In this document: piece after piece, positions 1 to 8,208 of the stretch
Numbering within the stretch: the stretch's first letter is position 1
Layout of the letters: the number at the start of each line of letters is the position of its first letter
NCBI GenBank assembly: GCA_023270155.1
Contig: JAGLTB010000001.1
Coordinates: 1-44,766 of the forward strand
DNA length: 44,766 nt
Reading direction: 5' to 3'
DNA from: Candidatus Heimdallarchaeota archaeon
Lineage (GTDB): Archaea; Asgardarchaeota; Heimdallarchaeia; Heimdallarchaeales; Heimdallarchaeaceae
The notes under the pieces: generated by a model
Databases searched by the model: none
The model's input: only the letters and a program-made list of their open reading frames with translations
What the model was told of the DNA's origin: nothing
Translations under genes and position numbers: made by a program

Positions 1-337
1 GGTCGGATTCTATCTGATGGTGCTGACGGGTGATTGAGAGTAAAGTCTCCACAGTACGAGAGGAACAGGCGGCTGGGGCCTCTGGTGTACCGGTTGTCCT
101 TCCGGGCATTGCCGGGTAGCTAAGCCCTCGACGATAAGAGCGGAATGCATCTACGCTCGAAGCGTCTCTCGAAACGAGTCACCCATTCTGCAGCGATATA
201 AGGGGACTGGCGACAGTAACCTTTGTTGTAGACGAGGGCGCGGAAAGAAGATCCGTTTGATAGAGTGGGGGTGTACGCGTCGAGCTTCGGCGAGATGTTT
301 AGCCCACCACCACTAACTGCTCAAGCGTAGTTAGGCC
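1..337 (+). rRNA. 23S ribosomal RNA, 3' end (partial)
   Basis: The sarcin-ricin loop core AGTACGAGAGGAAC lies at 53-66, which fixes this as the end of domain VI of 23S rRNA on the plus strand. The following helices, including the segment near 267-320 ending in CACTAACTGC, match the conserved 3' end of the large-subunit rRNA. The 5' part lies outside the window. The 3' end is set at about 337 by comparison with the E. coli end and could be off by 10 to 15 bases. No 5S rRNA follows before the next gene, so the 5S gene is unlinked on this side. Confidence 0.95.
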
Positions 338-385
338 AAATAGAAATCGGTTCGTCAGATTCTTGGAGAGTTCTTGACAGCTAAC

Positions 386-403
386 TTTTTTTTTGGATTT
401 TTT
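386..403 (+). terminator. Oligo-T terminator after 23S rRNA
   Basis: A run of nine T, two G, an A and six more T lies about 50 bases after the rRNA end. Archaeal RNA polymerase stops on such runs without needing a hairpin, so this probably ends rRNA transcription before the ATPase gene. Confidence 0.5.
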
Positions 404-490
404 CCTTAATTTTGCTGTGCTTTTATACTGTGAAGCAGTTAAATTTTTGAGTGATTTTCCATTTTGTTCACTCTTTAAGAGGCAGTCTAA

Positions 491-3328
491 ATGAGCAAAA
501 AGAAAAGATATACAGGAAGTTATAACAAAATTAATACCTCTACTAAACCGATTGTTAGGGTATTAAAAAAAATTGCACCTTATTTCTTTACAGCTCTAGT
601 TGGTTTTATTTCTTTTTTATTTATATTTCCTGAAGTAACAAGTTTTATTCCTGTAGGCTTTTTTGCTTCAATATCATCTTTCAGTGAATCGTTTGCCTTA
701 AATCTAAAAGATACTTTGAGGTATTTATTTTATAACAAGTATTTTTTTATTATATTTCTGGTTCTGCTTCTATTATCTCTTATAATCAAATTCTTACCTT
801 ATTACCCCGTTTCAGATGATCAATTCTTTACACTCAAGAAATTATTACTGCCTTATTACCGAAAAATAGGTGTTCTTGTAGTTTCTTCATCGATAACAAC
901 TACTTCAAATTCCTTTCCATATAGTGCACAAGAAAGCAAAATTCATCAATCTTTTATCAATAGTCTGTTCTTAAAATCAAGAAAACAACACATAGCACTC
1001 TATAAAAATGGAGAAAATGTAATAATATTCTTTCCAGTTATAACAAAAGGTTGGAAAAATAGTAAAATGGAAAATCAGTTAAAAAAGGAAATCATTTTTG
1101 TTAGTAGTTCAATTGATACCCACTATCAATGTAAGGTTAGAAATTTAGCTAATGAACAAGTAGCTAAACTAATTCTCAATCTAGATAAAATGAAAATAAG
1201 AAATAAAATTAATCTTTCTTCCAAGAATATTGAGAACATCCATCTGATTGATCAGATGTACAATGTCCTTCAAAAAGAACAGATGGGTGATATTTGTTTA
1301 ATCTTTAAAGCACATAATCAAAAGAGGAAAGAAGATAGTTTCTTCATAGATTTGATGCTTCTAACTGATGAGAAGACAATTGAAACTTTTGTTTCAGATG
1401 CTAGTGGTTTAGCTATAAAAAGTGCTACAATGAGAGTTAGAAAACAGGATTTTTCCAAATTTATTTTTTCAAACAAACGAAACCAAACTTCAATAGCTTT
1501 GGAAAAACTATCATCTTTTATGCATATTCCATATAATTACAAAGGTGGATTCTTATCTTTAAAAACAGCAGGGATTCAGGGAAATTCTGTTGATTTATTT
1601 AGCAGTAAGGAAAAGATTCTGATTGGTAAAGGTGTTGATATTGAGGATTTAACTCAAGACGTTACTATTAATATCAAAGACATATTACTAAACGTGGAAA
1701 TATATGGAATGATAGGACGAGGAAAGACTAAATTGGTTTCATCAATTCTTGGACAACTGTTAGATAATAATATTAGTTCTATCGTTTTTGATATTAAAGG
1801 AGAATATGCTAGAACATTCGTTGATGATTCAAGAGTGGAAATTTTCACAATCGGTCGTCCAAGACCTTTATGCATTAATATCTTCGAAACTTTAGATGAA
1901 GATGATGTTCGAAATACTTTGTTGATTATAGAAGAAATGATGGTTTCTTCTAATCAAGATTTTTCACCTGCGATGAAGAATCTTTTCGAAAATGCATTGT
2001 TCTTGACCCATCGATCACAGAAACGTAATTTGAAAACATTCGTTGAAAATGTATTCAAGGCATCAAAGAATATACAATCTTATTCAAATGTTTCTTATAT
2101 TCAACAGACCATAGATGCTGTATTAAATCGACTTAATTTCATTTTTAATCCAATTAATTTTGAAATACTTGGTACTTCGAGAACCACTCTTGATTTATCA
2201 TTGCTTGATAGACAAAAGAGTATTATTTTAGATTTAAGTCAATTTCAAAAGAGAGCAGCTAGACCATCAGATATCTTTCTGATATGCAATTTAATATTGA
2301 AAATGCTCTACAGACACGCCTCAGCAAAAGAGATGACAAATAAACTAAGATATGCTGTAATTCTAGAAGAAGCGATTAATATTATTCCAAATTTCTATCG
2401 CTCTGAAAGCTCAGCATCACTTATTACTGCAGAAAATAACTTTTTACTTGGAAGAGCCCAAGGTATTGGTCATATCACAATCTCACAATTATGGGACAGT
2501 GTTAGCAACATTGTTCATGGAAATTCAGCAACGAAGATAGTTTTTCGCTCAAGTGAAAAAACTGAACAAATCGGAAAGGCTTTGAATCTAGAAGAAGATG
2601 AAACTTCTAAAATTCAAAGACTCCCAACACAACACTGTTTTCTTTTCTCTGAAGACGCAGAACTTGCTATTCAGGTTCGAACAATAGATTTAGTGAATGA
2701 TCCAATAAGTTATTCAGAGTATCAAGCTAGGATGATAAAAGAACATGGTAGAACTATTTTTCCCCTATTGTACAATAATTTCATAGATATGAGAACTGCG
2801 CTATATCAGAAAAGTAACAAGCAAGCATTAGGAAAATCAGACAAGAATCCTAACTCCAAAAATGTCTCACCAATTCAAAATAAGCTGGAACATTTCATCC
2901 CAGAGGATAAAAAGGTTGAATCAAAACAGAAAGACAGAACTATTAATTCAGTAGACCAAGAAGTCTTTGATATTAACGCTTCTGTGGATTTGATACCTGA
3001 AAACTTAATATGTGAGAGACTTTGTCCTGAAAAAACAGACGATAGAGAGTGCTTGAAATATAAAATTGGGGCAAACATAGTAAAAACAACGATATCGAAT
3101 CAAAGTTCTCATCAAGAGATTGGTTTCTTATTAAATAATGAAGATAAGCTTTTTTCTGAAGTCAAGGGAATTGCAGAGAAACGTAATATGGAGTTTAGTT
3201 CTTTTTTGGTTTTTTGTGTTGCAAGGAGCTTAGTAATGAACTTATCCTCTGAAGATCTAATAACTCCTGAGGAGGCATACAACTTTCTTAAGAAATTTGT
3301 CCCAAAGAATCAAGTTTCATTAAGTTGA
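491..3328 (+). CDS. Membrane-anchored HerA/VirB4-type P-loop ATPase
   Basis: The 945-residue protein has two hydrophobic segments near the N-terminus (about residues 27-50 and 84-105), then an alpha/beta region to about residue 390. A RecA-like ATPase follows, with Walker A GMIGRGKTK near residue 404, the motif FDIKGEYA that is typical of HerA/FtsK/VirB4 ATPases, and a Walker B-like ILEEAIN near 622. The family pumps DNA or protein substrates as hexamers; the substrate here is unknown. A hydrophilic linker after about residue 770 leads to a small C-terminal domain containing three clustered cysteines (about 840, 844 and 853). It sits alone between the 23S rRNA and the L1 operon, with no relaxase or nuclease (NurA) beside it. 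It could be a conjugation-type or pilus-type motor or a membrane-tethered HerA relative. Confidence 0.8.
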   Translation: MSKKKRYTGSYNKINTSTKPIVRVLKKIAPYFFTALVGFISFLFIFPEVTSFIPVGFFASISSFSESFALNLKDTLRYLFYNKYFFIIFLVLLLLSLIIKFLPYYPVSDDQFFTLKKLLLPYYRKIGVLVVSSSITTTSNSFPYSAQESKIHQSFINSLFLKSRKQHIALYKNGENVIIFFPVITKGWKNSKMENQLKKEIIFVSSSIDTHYQCKVRNLANEQVAKLILNLDKMKIRNKINLSSKNIENIHLIDQMYNVLQKEQMGDICLIFKAHNQKRKEDSFFIDLMLLTDEKTIETFVSDASGLAIKSATMRVRKQDFSKFIFSNKRNQTSIALEKLSSFMHIPYNYKGGFLSLKTAGIQGNSVDLFSSKEKILIGKGVDIEDLTQDVTINIKDILLNVEIYGMIGRGKTKLVSSILGQLLDNNISSIVFDIKGEYARTFVDDSRVEIFTIGRPRPLCINIFETLDEDDVRNTLLIIEEMMVSSNQDFSPAMKNLFENALFLTHRSQKRNLKTFVENVFKASKNIQSYSNVSYIQQTIDAVLNRLNFIFNPINFEILGTSRTTLDLSLLDRQKSIILDLSQFQKRAARPSDIFLICNLILKMLYRHASAKEMTNKLRYAVILEEAINIIPNFYRSESSASLITAENNFLLGRAQGIGHITISQLWDSVSNIVHGNSATKIVFRSSEKTEQIGKALNLEEDETSKIQRLPTQHCFLFSEDAELAIQVRTIDLVNDPISYSEYQARMIKEHGRTIFPLLYNNFIDMRTALYQKSNKQALGKSDKNPNSKNVSPIQNKLEHFIPEDKKVESKQKDRTINSVDQEVFDINASVDLIPENLICERLCPEKTDDRECLKYKIGANIVKTTISNQSSHQEIGFLLNNEDKLFSEVKGIAEKRNMEFSSFLVFCVARSLVMNLSSEDLITPEEAYNFLKKFVPKNQVSLS

Positions 3329-3420
3329 CAAGAATTCTATTTCATTTTATACTGGATTTAGTTAACTCTCTCAATTAATAAAATTTAAAAACAATCATTA
3401 GTTGGTTGAACCTAGTTCTG

Positions 3421-3456
3421 ACCACGTTGACCGTTGGTTTGATCATCGGAAGTGGT
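3421..3456 (+). promoter_or_regulatory. Leader hairpin of the L1 operon (possible L1 autoregulatory site)
   Basis: ACCAC at 3421-3425 pairs with GTGGT at 3452-3456, and CCG at 3431-3433 can pair inside it with CGG at 3447-3449, leaving an asymmetric internal loop. The hairpin ends just before the Shine-Dalgarno-like GAGGATGAT of the L1 gene. Archaeal L1 is known to repress its own mRNA by binding a mimic of its 23S site. The position fits such a role, but the binding motif itself was not verified. Confidence 0.35.
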
Positions 3457-3469
3457 AGAGGATGATATT

Positions 3470-4111
3470 ATGTTTGAAAAAGAACTTATAGAAGCAATTG
3501 AAAAAATGAAAGAACAATCTCCATCTCGTAATTTCTTGGAATCTGTAGACCTTTCAATAAACTTTCGTGACATTAATCTACAAGATCCATCGAAACGATT
3601 TCAAATTGATGTTCAGTTACCAAATCTCGTTGAGAAAGAGGTAAACATTTGCATTTTAGCGGAAGGTGCACAACTTGTTGAAGCACAATCAGCTGGAGTT
3701 GCGAGAGTGATTGATAAAGACGAATTGGAAAATATAAGCAGAGAACCAAAACTAGCAAAAAAGCTAGCCCAACAATATGATTTTTTCATAGCAAGTGCTC
3801 CTTTGATGCCAATTATCGGAAGAAGCTTAGGAAAATTTTTAGGCCCAAGAGGAAAAATGCCTAGACCTGTTCCACCATCAGCTTCGCTAGGACCACTATT
3901 AGAAAACTATGGTTCTACAATACAAATACGACTACGACAATCTCCGGTTGTTCAAGCTAGAATTGCAACCATAAAAATGGAGAATGAAGCTATAAGGGAC
4001 AACGCTGTTGCTGTTCTAAGAAATGTTGAAAGTAAGCTTGAAAAAGGAGAAAACAACATTCGATCAGTATATATCAAAACTACGATGGGTCCTGCAATAA
4101 AAGTCAAGTAG
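3470..4111 (+). CDS. rpl1: Large ribosomal subunit protein L1 (uL1)
   Basis: This is the L1 stalk protein, which binds 23S rRNA and helps release deacylated tRNA from the E site. The 213-residue length is normal for archaeal L1, and the conserved block GKFLGPRGKMPRPVP lies near residues 120-135. ATG at 3470 is preferred because GAGGATGAT sits just upstream; an in-frame GTG at 3452 would add six residues. It is the first gene of a L1-P0-P1 operon, with 8 bases before P0. The L11 gene that usually precedes L1 in archaea is missing here. In many archaea L1 represses this operon, and a leader hairpin at 3421-3456 may serve that purpose. Confidence 0.96.
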   Translation: MFEKELIEAIEKMKEQSPSRNFLESVDLSINFRDINLQDPSKRFQIDVQLPNLVEKEVNICILAEGAQLVEAQSAGVARVIDKDELENISREPKLAKKLAQQYDFFIASAPLMPIIGRSLGKFLGPRGKMPRPVPPSASLGPLLENYGSTIQIRLRQSPVVQARIATIKMENEAIRDNAVAVLRNVESKLEKGENNIRSVYIKTTMGPAIKVK

Positions 4112-4119
4112 GTGTCAAA

Positions 4120-5130
4120 ATGTCTTCTACAAGAATTTCGGAAAAGAAAAAAAGCACAGTTGAAAAACTGAAACAAGAACTTCAATCCTACCCTATCATT
4201 GGATTAGTAAAAATAGATAACATTAATGCTCGAATTGTACAACAAGTTCGGAAAGATCTAAGGAAGGAAGCTAGGATAATTATGGCTAAAAACAGTTTAA
4301 TGAGAATAGCTGTGTCAGAGGTAAAGAAGAAAGTTAAAGGAATAGAAAAAATAAATGAATATATTGTAGGTTCATGCGCTTTCATATTGACTGAAACTAA
4401 TCCTTACAGACTTGCTTCTTTTATGGATAAAAACAAAGTTCCCGCCCCTGCTAAAGTTGGTCAAATAGCTCCGAATGATGTTATAATTAGACCTATGAAT
4501 ACTGGGATACCTCCTGGACCTGTCATAGCAGAACTTCAATCTCTTGGTTTAAAAACCAGGATTGAAGGAGGACAAATTCGTATAGTGGAGGAAGCTGTTG
4601 TTACTAAAGAAGGAGAGCGTGTTAACAGAACCGTTGCTCTTCTTTTAAGAAGGTTAAACATAGAACCTTTTGAAGCTGGTCTAAAGTTCATAATAGCATT
4701 TGAAAACGGAGTTATAATTCCTGGAGATTCTCTTATAATAGATTACGATTTCTACGAACAAGGAATAAGGTGGGCACATACCTCGGCATTGAATCTTGCG
4801 ATAAATGCAGGTATTGTTACAGAACAAAGCTTACCACTCATTCTTACAAACGTCCATCAAAGAGCGGTAAATCTTTCCGTTGCTGCTGGATTTTTAACAA
4901 AGAAATCTTTACCATTAATTTTATCAAAAGCTGCTAACAATGGTCTTTCGTTAGCTAGTCAAGTTGTTAATAAAAATCCCGAAGCTATATCAGAGAAAGT
5001 TCAAGGAAAAATAAAACAAACAGCTTCTTCAAAACCAGCCAAATCGGTTGTTAAAGAAGAGAGCAAGAAAGAACAGATAGAAGAAGAAGAGCCCGAGGAA
5101 GATTTAGGGTTAGGATCATTATTTGGATAG
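4120..5130 (+). CDS. rplP0: Ribosomal stalk base protein P0 (uL10)
   Basis: P0 anchors the stalk on 23S rRNA and carries several P1 dimers that recruit translational GTPases. The 336-residue protein shows the L10 N-terminal domain, the archaeal/eukaryotic insertion near residues 110-180, a helical P1-binding region around 200-275, and an acidic tail ending LGLGSLFG. That tail closely resembles the end of the neighbouring P1 protein, as expected because both contact elongation factors. AGGTG just upstream serves as ribosome-binding site, and the gene is co-transcribed with L1 and P1. Confidence 0.96.
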   Translation: MSSTRISEKKKSTVEKLKQELQSYPIIGLVKIDNINARIVQQVRKDLRKEARIIMAKNSLMRIAVSEVKKKVKGIEKINEYIVGSCAFILTETNPYRLASFMDKNKVPAPAKVGQIAPNDVIIRPMNTGIPPGPVIAELQSLGLKTRIEGGQIRIVEEAVVTKEGERVNRTVALLLRRLNIEPFEAGLKFIIAFENGVIIPGDSLIIDYDFYEQGIRWAHTSALNLAINAGIVTEQSLPLILTNVHQRAVNLSVAAGFLTKKSLPLILSKAANNGLSLASQVVNKNPEAISEKVQGKIKQTASSKPAKSVVKEESKKEQIEEEEPEEDLGLGSLFG

Positions 5131-5141
5131 GTGAAAAAAAA

Positions 5142-5447
5142 ATGGAATACGTATATGCTGCATTAGTACTACATGAACTTGGTTCAAGTATAACTCAAGC
5201 TAAGGTAAAAGGAATACTAGAAGCCGCTGGTGCAAAAGTAGATGAATCTCGTGTCAAAGCTTTAGTTGCAGCTTTGAAAGAAGTTGACATAAACGAAGCT
5301 TTGAAAACAGCTGTTATGGCAGCTGCTCCCGCAGCAGCACCCGCAGCAGCTCCAGGTGAGAAAGCTGCTCCAGCAGCAAAAGAAGAAGAGAAGGAAGAAG
5401 AACCAGAAGAGGACTCTGATTTAGGTTTAAGTGCTCTATTTGGATAA
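5142..5447 (+). CDS. rpl12: Ribosomal stalk protein P1/L12e
   Basis: The 101-residue acidic stalk protein binds as dimers to P0. It has a helical N-terminal dimerisation domain (MEYVYAALVLHELG), an alanine/proline-rich hinge at about residues 62-80, a charged Glu/Lys tract and the conserved C-terminal peptide ending LGLSALFG. A good Shine-Dalgarno AGGTGA lies just ahead of the start, 11 bases after P0. It ends the operon and is followed by a T-rich stretch that probably terminates transcription. Confidence 0.95.
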   Translation: MEYVYAALVLHELGSSITQAKVKGILEAAGAKVDESRVKALVAALKEVDINEALKTAVMAAAPAAAPAAAPGEKAAPAAKEEEKEEEPEEDSDLGLSALFG

Positions 5448-5457
5448 TTTCTTCATC

Positions 5458-5498
5458 TTTTTACTATTTTTTTATTTTTTTATCTTTTTAATTTTTTA
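5458..5498 (+). terminator. T-rich terminator after the stalk operon
   Basis: Several runs of five to seven T occur in quick succession after the P1 stop codon, between convergent genes. This is a typical archaeal intrinsic termination signal. No strong hairpin was seen. Confidence 0.55.
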
Positions 5499-5521
5499 TC
5501 ATAACTTACATTATTATGATA

Positions 5522-5854
5522 TCATTCATCACAAGGTATGGTGTTTTTTAAATAGACATTAAAAGCATCGACAAGATTATTACATTCTTCTAAAACAGGA
5601 TAATCTTGAAAGGAGGGTATATTGGTTTCTTTTTTAGCATCTGAGCTAAGAGACGCAACCCTTGATCTTCTGATATTTCCCCTGCCATCAATTGATAAGA
5701 TAAGTGTGTGATCATCAGCATGCATCAATACGAAGTTAAACAACTGACTTTCTTTTAATTCCTCAATCTGTTTTTTTTCAATTTTGCATTCCACCATTCT
5801 TCCACATTTCTCACAGCTGAATGCTCTCACGATATACTTACCTTTGTTTTCCAT
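5522..5854 (-). CDS. Small protein with an N-terminal CxxC(x5)C motif, last gene of the GTPase cassette
   Basis: I do not recognise this 110-residue protein. It begins with a short beta-like segment carrying C14, C17 and C23 (FSCEKCGRMVEC), which could form part of a zinc knuckle, although a fourth ligand is not obvious nearby. The middle part (about residues 30-70), with LMHADDHTLILSIDGRGNIR, looks like a small alpha/beta fold, and C108 lies near the end. It starts 20 bases after the small GTPase stop codon on the same strand and closes the five-gene cassette, so an accessory or partner role for the GTPase is a reasonable inference from position only. Confidence 0.7.
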   Translation of the reverse strand: MENKGKYIVRAFSCEKCGRMVECKIEKKQIEELKESQLFNFVLMHADDHTLILSIDGRGNIRRSRVASLSSDAKKETNIPSFQDYPVLEECNNLVDAFNVYLKNTIPCDE

Positions 5855-5874
5855 TCCAATTCCACTGATTTATT

Positions 5875-6471
5875 TTATATGCCTGAATATTTTGAAATTA
5901 GTTCATCGGCTAAATTGCTCTCTTTGTTGATTATCTGATCTACTATATACTCAAATGGCTCTGATACGTTTACAGAATAAAGACCACTAACTAGAAAGTG
6001 CTTTTTAATGTTATAATTTTTCATAAAATCATGAACATCCTCAATCGATACTTCAGCATTTTCTATATCTAGTTTGTTTCCAACCAATATCTCGGGTATT
6101 GTTTGATAAAAGTGATTCGCAAGATAATTTCTTGTTAGATCAACAAACTCATTTAAATAAACAAGAGTTTCAATATCAGTAACATCATAAACATAAATTA
6201 CTCCTTTTACTCCTCGAAGAAAGACATCTATCATGAATCTAAATTGCTTTTGGCCTGCAAAATCCCAAATTTGAAGCGTAACTGTTTTACTACAATGAAC
6301 CATTCTCTTTACTGTTATGTCTACGCCTTTTGTCATAGAAATTTGATTAAGATCGGAAATCTCACCTGAATAACCTTTTGAAATTGTTGTTTTTCCTACA
6401 GAACCTAGCCCTAAAACTGCTATTTTGAGAATGTTTCCCTGTTTTGTGTTATGTGAGTATAATGCGCTCAT
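5875..6471 (-). CDS. Ras-superfamily small GTPase
   Basis: The 198-residue protein carries the main GTPase motifs: G1 GLGSVGKTT at 21-29, a switch I region around 45-55, G3 WDFAGQ at 69-74 and G4 NKLD at 132-135. The fifth motif is poorly conserved (VSGLYSVN instead of the usual SAK/SAL). G3 has the A-G-Q triad, so the catalytic glutamine is present. No C-terminal cysteine is seen, so lipid anchoring by prenylation is unlikely. The length and motifs fit the Rab/Arf/Ras-like GTPases abundant in Asgard archaea. It lies 24 bases after the FIST gene and downstream of a roadblock gene; roadblock proteins are known partners or regulators of small GTPases. Confidence 0.92.
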   Translation of the reverse strand: MSALYSHNTKQGNILKIAVLGLGSVGKTTISKGYSGEISDLNQISMTKGVDITVKRMVHCSKTVTLQIWDFAGQKQFRFMIDVFLRGVKGVIYVYDVTDIETLVYLNEFVDLTRNYLANHFYQTIPEILVGNKLDIENAEVSIEDVHDFMKNYNIKKHFLVSGLYSVNVSEPFEYIVDQIINKESNLADELISKYSGI

Positions 6472-6495
6472 TATAAATCATATCCTAAAAAAGAT

Positions 6496-7839
6496 TTAAA
6501 ACACCACATTTTTTGTATTAACTGTGGGTTCTCCTGCAACAAAACCATGTATAGAAACAGCTGAATAAATCGGTTTTTGGTTAATAAGAGAAAATTCTCC
6601 TCCTGAATAAAGCGTGATAAATGGAACATCTTCTCCTAATGCTTGTTCAATCAGCTTATTCTCTTTATCAATTTTGTCTCCTGCTATTAGTAGTCTATTA
6701 CTACAATTTATGAAAATTCCAAACCTTAGATCAGTCAGACCTTGTATAAGGTTGTTGGCGCATTCAAAAGCAGATTTTTGAATTCCAGTTCCCGATTGTG
6801 TAAAGAAATCAGCTTTAATATTATCATTGCATAACGATTTCTCCGGAACTGTAGCTATTACTCCATCCAGTATTGGGTGGCAGACGGATACAAAAGGAAC
6901 ATAATCTTCATATTCATTTTCTAAAGCGGATAAATATAACAAAGAAGCATATGATAACTTGCCAAATGCTTCATCATACAAATCTCTAGATATATCAATT
7001 AACTCCAAAAAAGCTTCATTCGCTGGTTTTTTGTTTATTTTCTGAACATATCCACTGCTTTTTAGAAATTCAGTGAGGAAGAAATTTCTGCTATGCTGTG
7101 ATTTATCAAATGTCCAATTATTGTTGAAACTTAGCTTGTCGGATGAAAATATTGTTCCAACTAAGGCATTTTGGAATACATTTTCACCACTAAATTGATA
7201 ACATTTTTCCATATCCAAATCTATTGTGGCTCCGCCTAATGCGTTCTTTACTCCGTCTTCTACTAGAGTTTTTAATATTGTATCAGCGAATAATGTAGAG
7301 CCGTAGCCATTCTTACCCATATTTTTATTGATTATCCTCCCAATTAAATTAAACATTTTTTTGAATTTTTTCGCGAAAAAGGTATCTAGAACCTTCAATT
7401 GCTCGAATGCATCAGTTTGATAAAATGGACCTGGTGTTAAGAAAAATCCTAACTTTGATAATTTATCTGTAGCTTTATACGCATTTTTTATTTCTTGTGC
7501 ACCTTTTTTGGGATTGATACGTACATTTGTATAATCAAAGGGAGGTTGAATTTGAACTTCATCACCTTTAAATCCCATAACTGAACAGCCTTGTGTAGTT
7601 GGCAATTCATTAGATGTAGCTACTCCTGGGAAGATACCCCCGATTACATTTTTTGTTCCACTTTCCTCACAAATCTTTGCGAGTGCATATTCGTAATCTT
7701 CCTTGCTTTGGTAATTAGGTGTAAATGCAACTAAAAGAAAATCAGGTGTACCGTTTATGTTATCGATTACGTCTTTAATTATTGTTTTTGTTGCTTGATT
7801 AATTGATCTATGGCTAGTTGTTCCTGCTGTTATTTGCAT
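6496..7839 (-). CDS. FIST domain sensory protein
   Basis: The 447-residue protein has the FIST N plus FIST C architecture. The N-terminal half contains typical stretches such as LLVAFTP, VIGGIFPGVATS and LGFFLTPGP. The C-terminal half has HPILDGVIATVPE, SALECAN-like SAFECANNL and the end block FITLYSGGEFS. FIST domains are predicted small-ligand (probably amino acid-derived) sensors found with signalling output domains, and act in the cytoplasm when, as here, there is no signal peptide or membrane segment. It starts 9 bases after the roadblock gene with a strong GAGGGG ribosome-binding site. Stand-alone FIST proteins usually sit next to two-component genes, so this GTPase neighbourhood is unusual. 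Confidence 0.85.
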   Translation of the reverse strand: MQITAGTTSHRSINQATKTIIKDVIDNINGTPDFLLVAFTPNYQSKEDYEYALAKICEESGTKNVIGGIFPGVATSNELPTTQGCSVMGFKGDEVQIQPPFDYTNVRINPKKGAQEIKNAYKATDKLSKLGFFLTPGPFYQTDAFEQLKVLDTFFAKKFKKMFNLIGRIINKNMGKNGYGSTLFADTILKTLVEDGVKNALGGATIDLDMEKCYQFSGENVFQNALVGTIFSSDKLSFNNNWTFDKSQHSRNFFLTEFLKSSGYVQKINKKPANEAFLELIDISRDLYDEAFGKLSYASLLYLSALENEYEDYVPFVSVCHPILDGVIATVPEKSLCNDNIKADFFTQSGTGIQKSAFECANNLIQGLTDLRFGIFINCSNRLLIAGDKIDKENKLIEQALGEDVPFITLYSGGEFSLINQKPIYSAVSIHGFVAGEPTVNTKNVVF

Positions 7840-7848
7840 ATAAACCCC

Positions 7849-8208
7849 TCACAAGTAGTTAGCTATGATTTGAGATTTTCTTTTTGCTTCAATTGACAAC
7901 AAACTAAGATTCACATTCTGATTTGCTAATGCTGTAAGAATTGTTATACTATTAACAACAAAAAACAGAACGCAAAATTCATTTAGTTCATATGTTACTT
8001 TGTTTAGATTATTTGATCTCATTTCAAGTGAAACTTTTTCTACGTTAGCTTTACACCATTGGACTGTTCTCAACAATTCTTGCGAATATTTCTTATTGAA
8101 ACATGATTCTACAACATTTCCATCAATTCTGAACAACATTGAAGCTTCAACATCTTCCAAAAATATGAGATCCTCCAATTCAGAAGAAATTCCTTGAATG
8201 TAACTCAT
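7849..8208 (-). CDS. Roadblock/LC7-like protein
   Basis: The 119-residue protein has the size and pattern of a roadblock/LC7 fold: an initial helix (SSELEDLIFLED), a strand with the VEASMLFRIDGNVVES pattern, a central helix, and strands NKVTYELNEFCVLFFVV and SITILTALANQNVN before a last helix. Such proteins dimerise and bind small GTPases (MglB, LAMTOR). Sequence identity to named members cannot be judged here. The start codon overlaps the stop of the KaiC-like gene (ATGA), and GAGGT precedes it, so the two genes should be translationally coupled. The GTPase two genes downstream is the obvious candidate partner. Confidence 0.78.
   Translation of the reverse strand: MSYIQGISSELEDLIFLEDVEASMLFRIDGNVVESCFNKKYSQELLRTVQWCKANVEKVSLEMRSNNLNKVTYELNEFCVLFFVVNSITILTALANQNVNLSLLSIEAKRKSQIIANYL

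Noticed and set aside
4188-4385. Minus-strand frame inside P0
   Set aside because: It lies wholly within a strongly conserved ribosomal gene and has no recognisable product.
5448-5521. Possible 5S rRNA or small RNA in T-rich gap
   Set aside because: The sequence is almost only T and A with no helix pattern of 5S rRNA.
5875-6471. Arf-type assignment for the small GTPase
   Set aside because: The G3 motif is WDFAGQ, not WDxGGQ, and no N-terminal myristoylation site is seen, so only the broad Ras superfamily is claimed.
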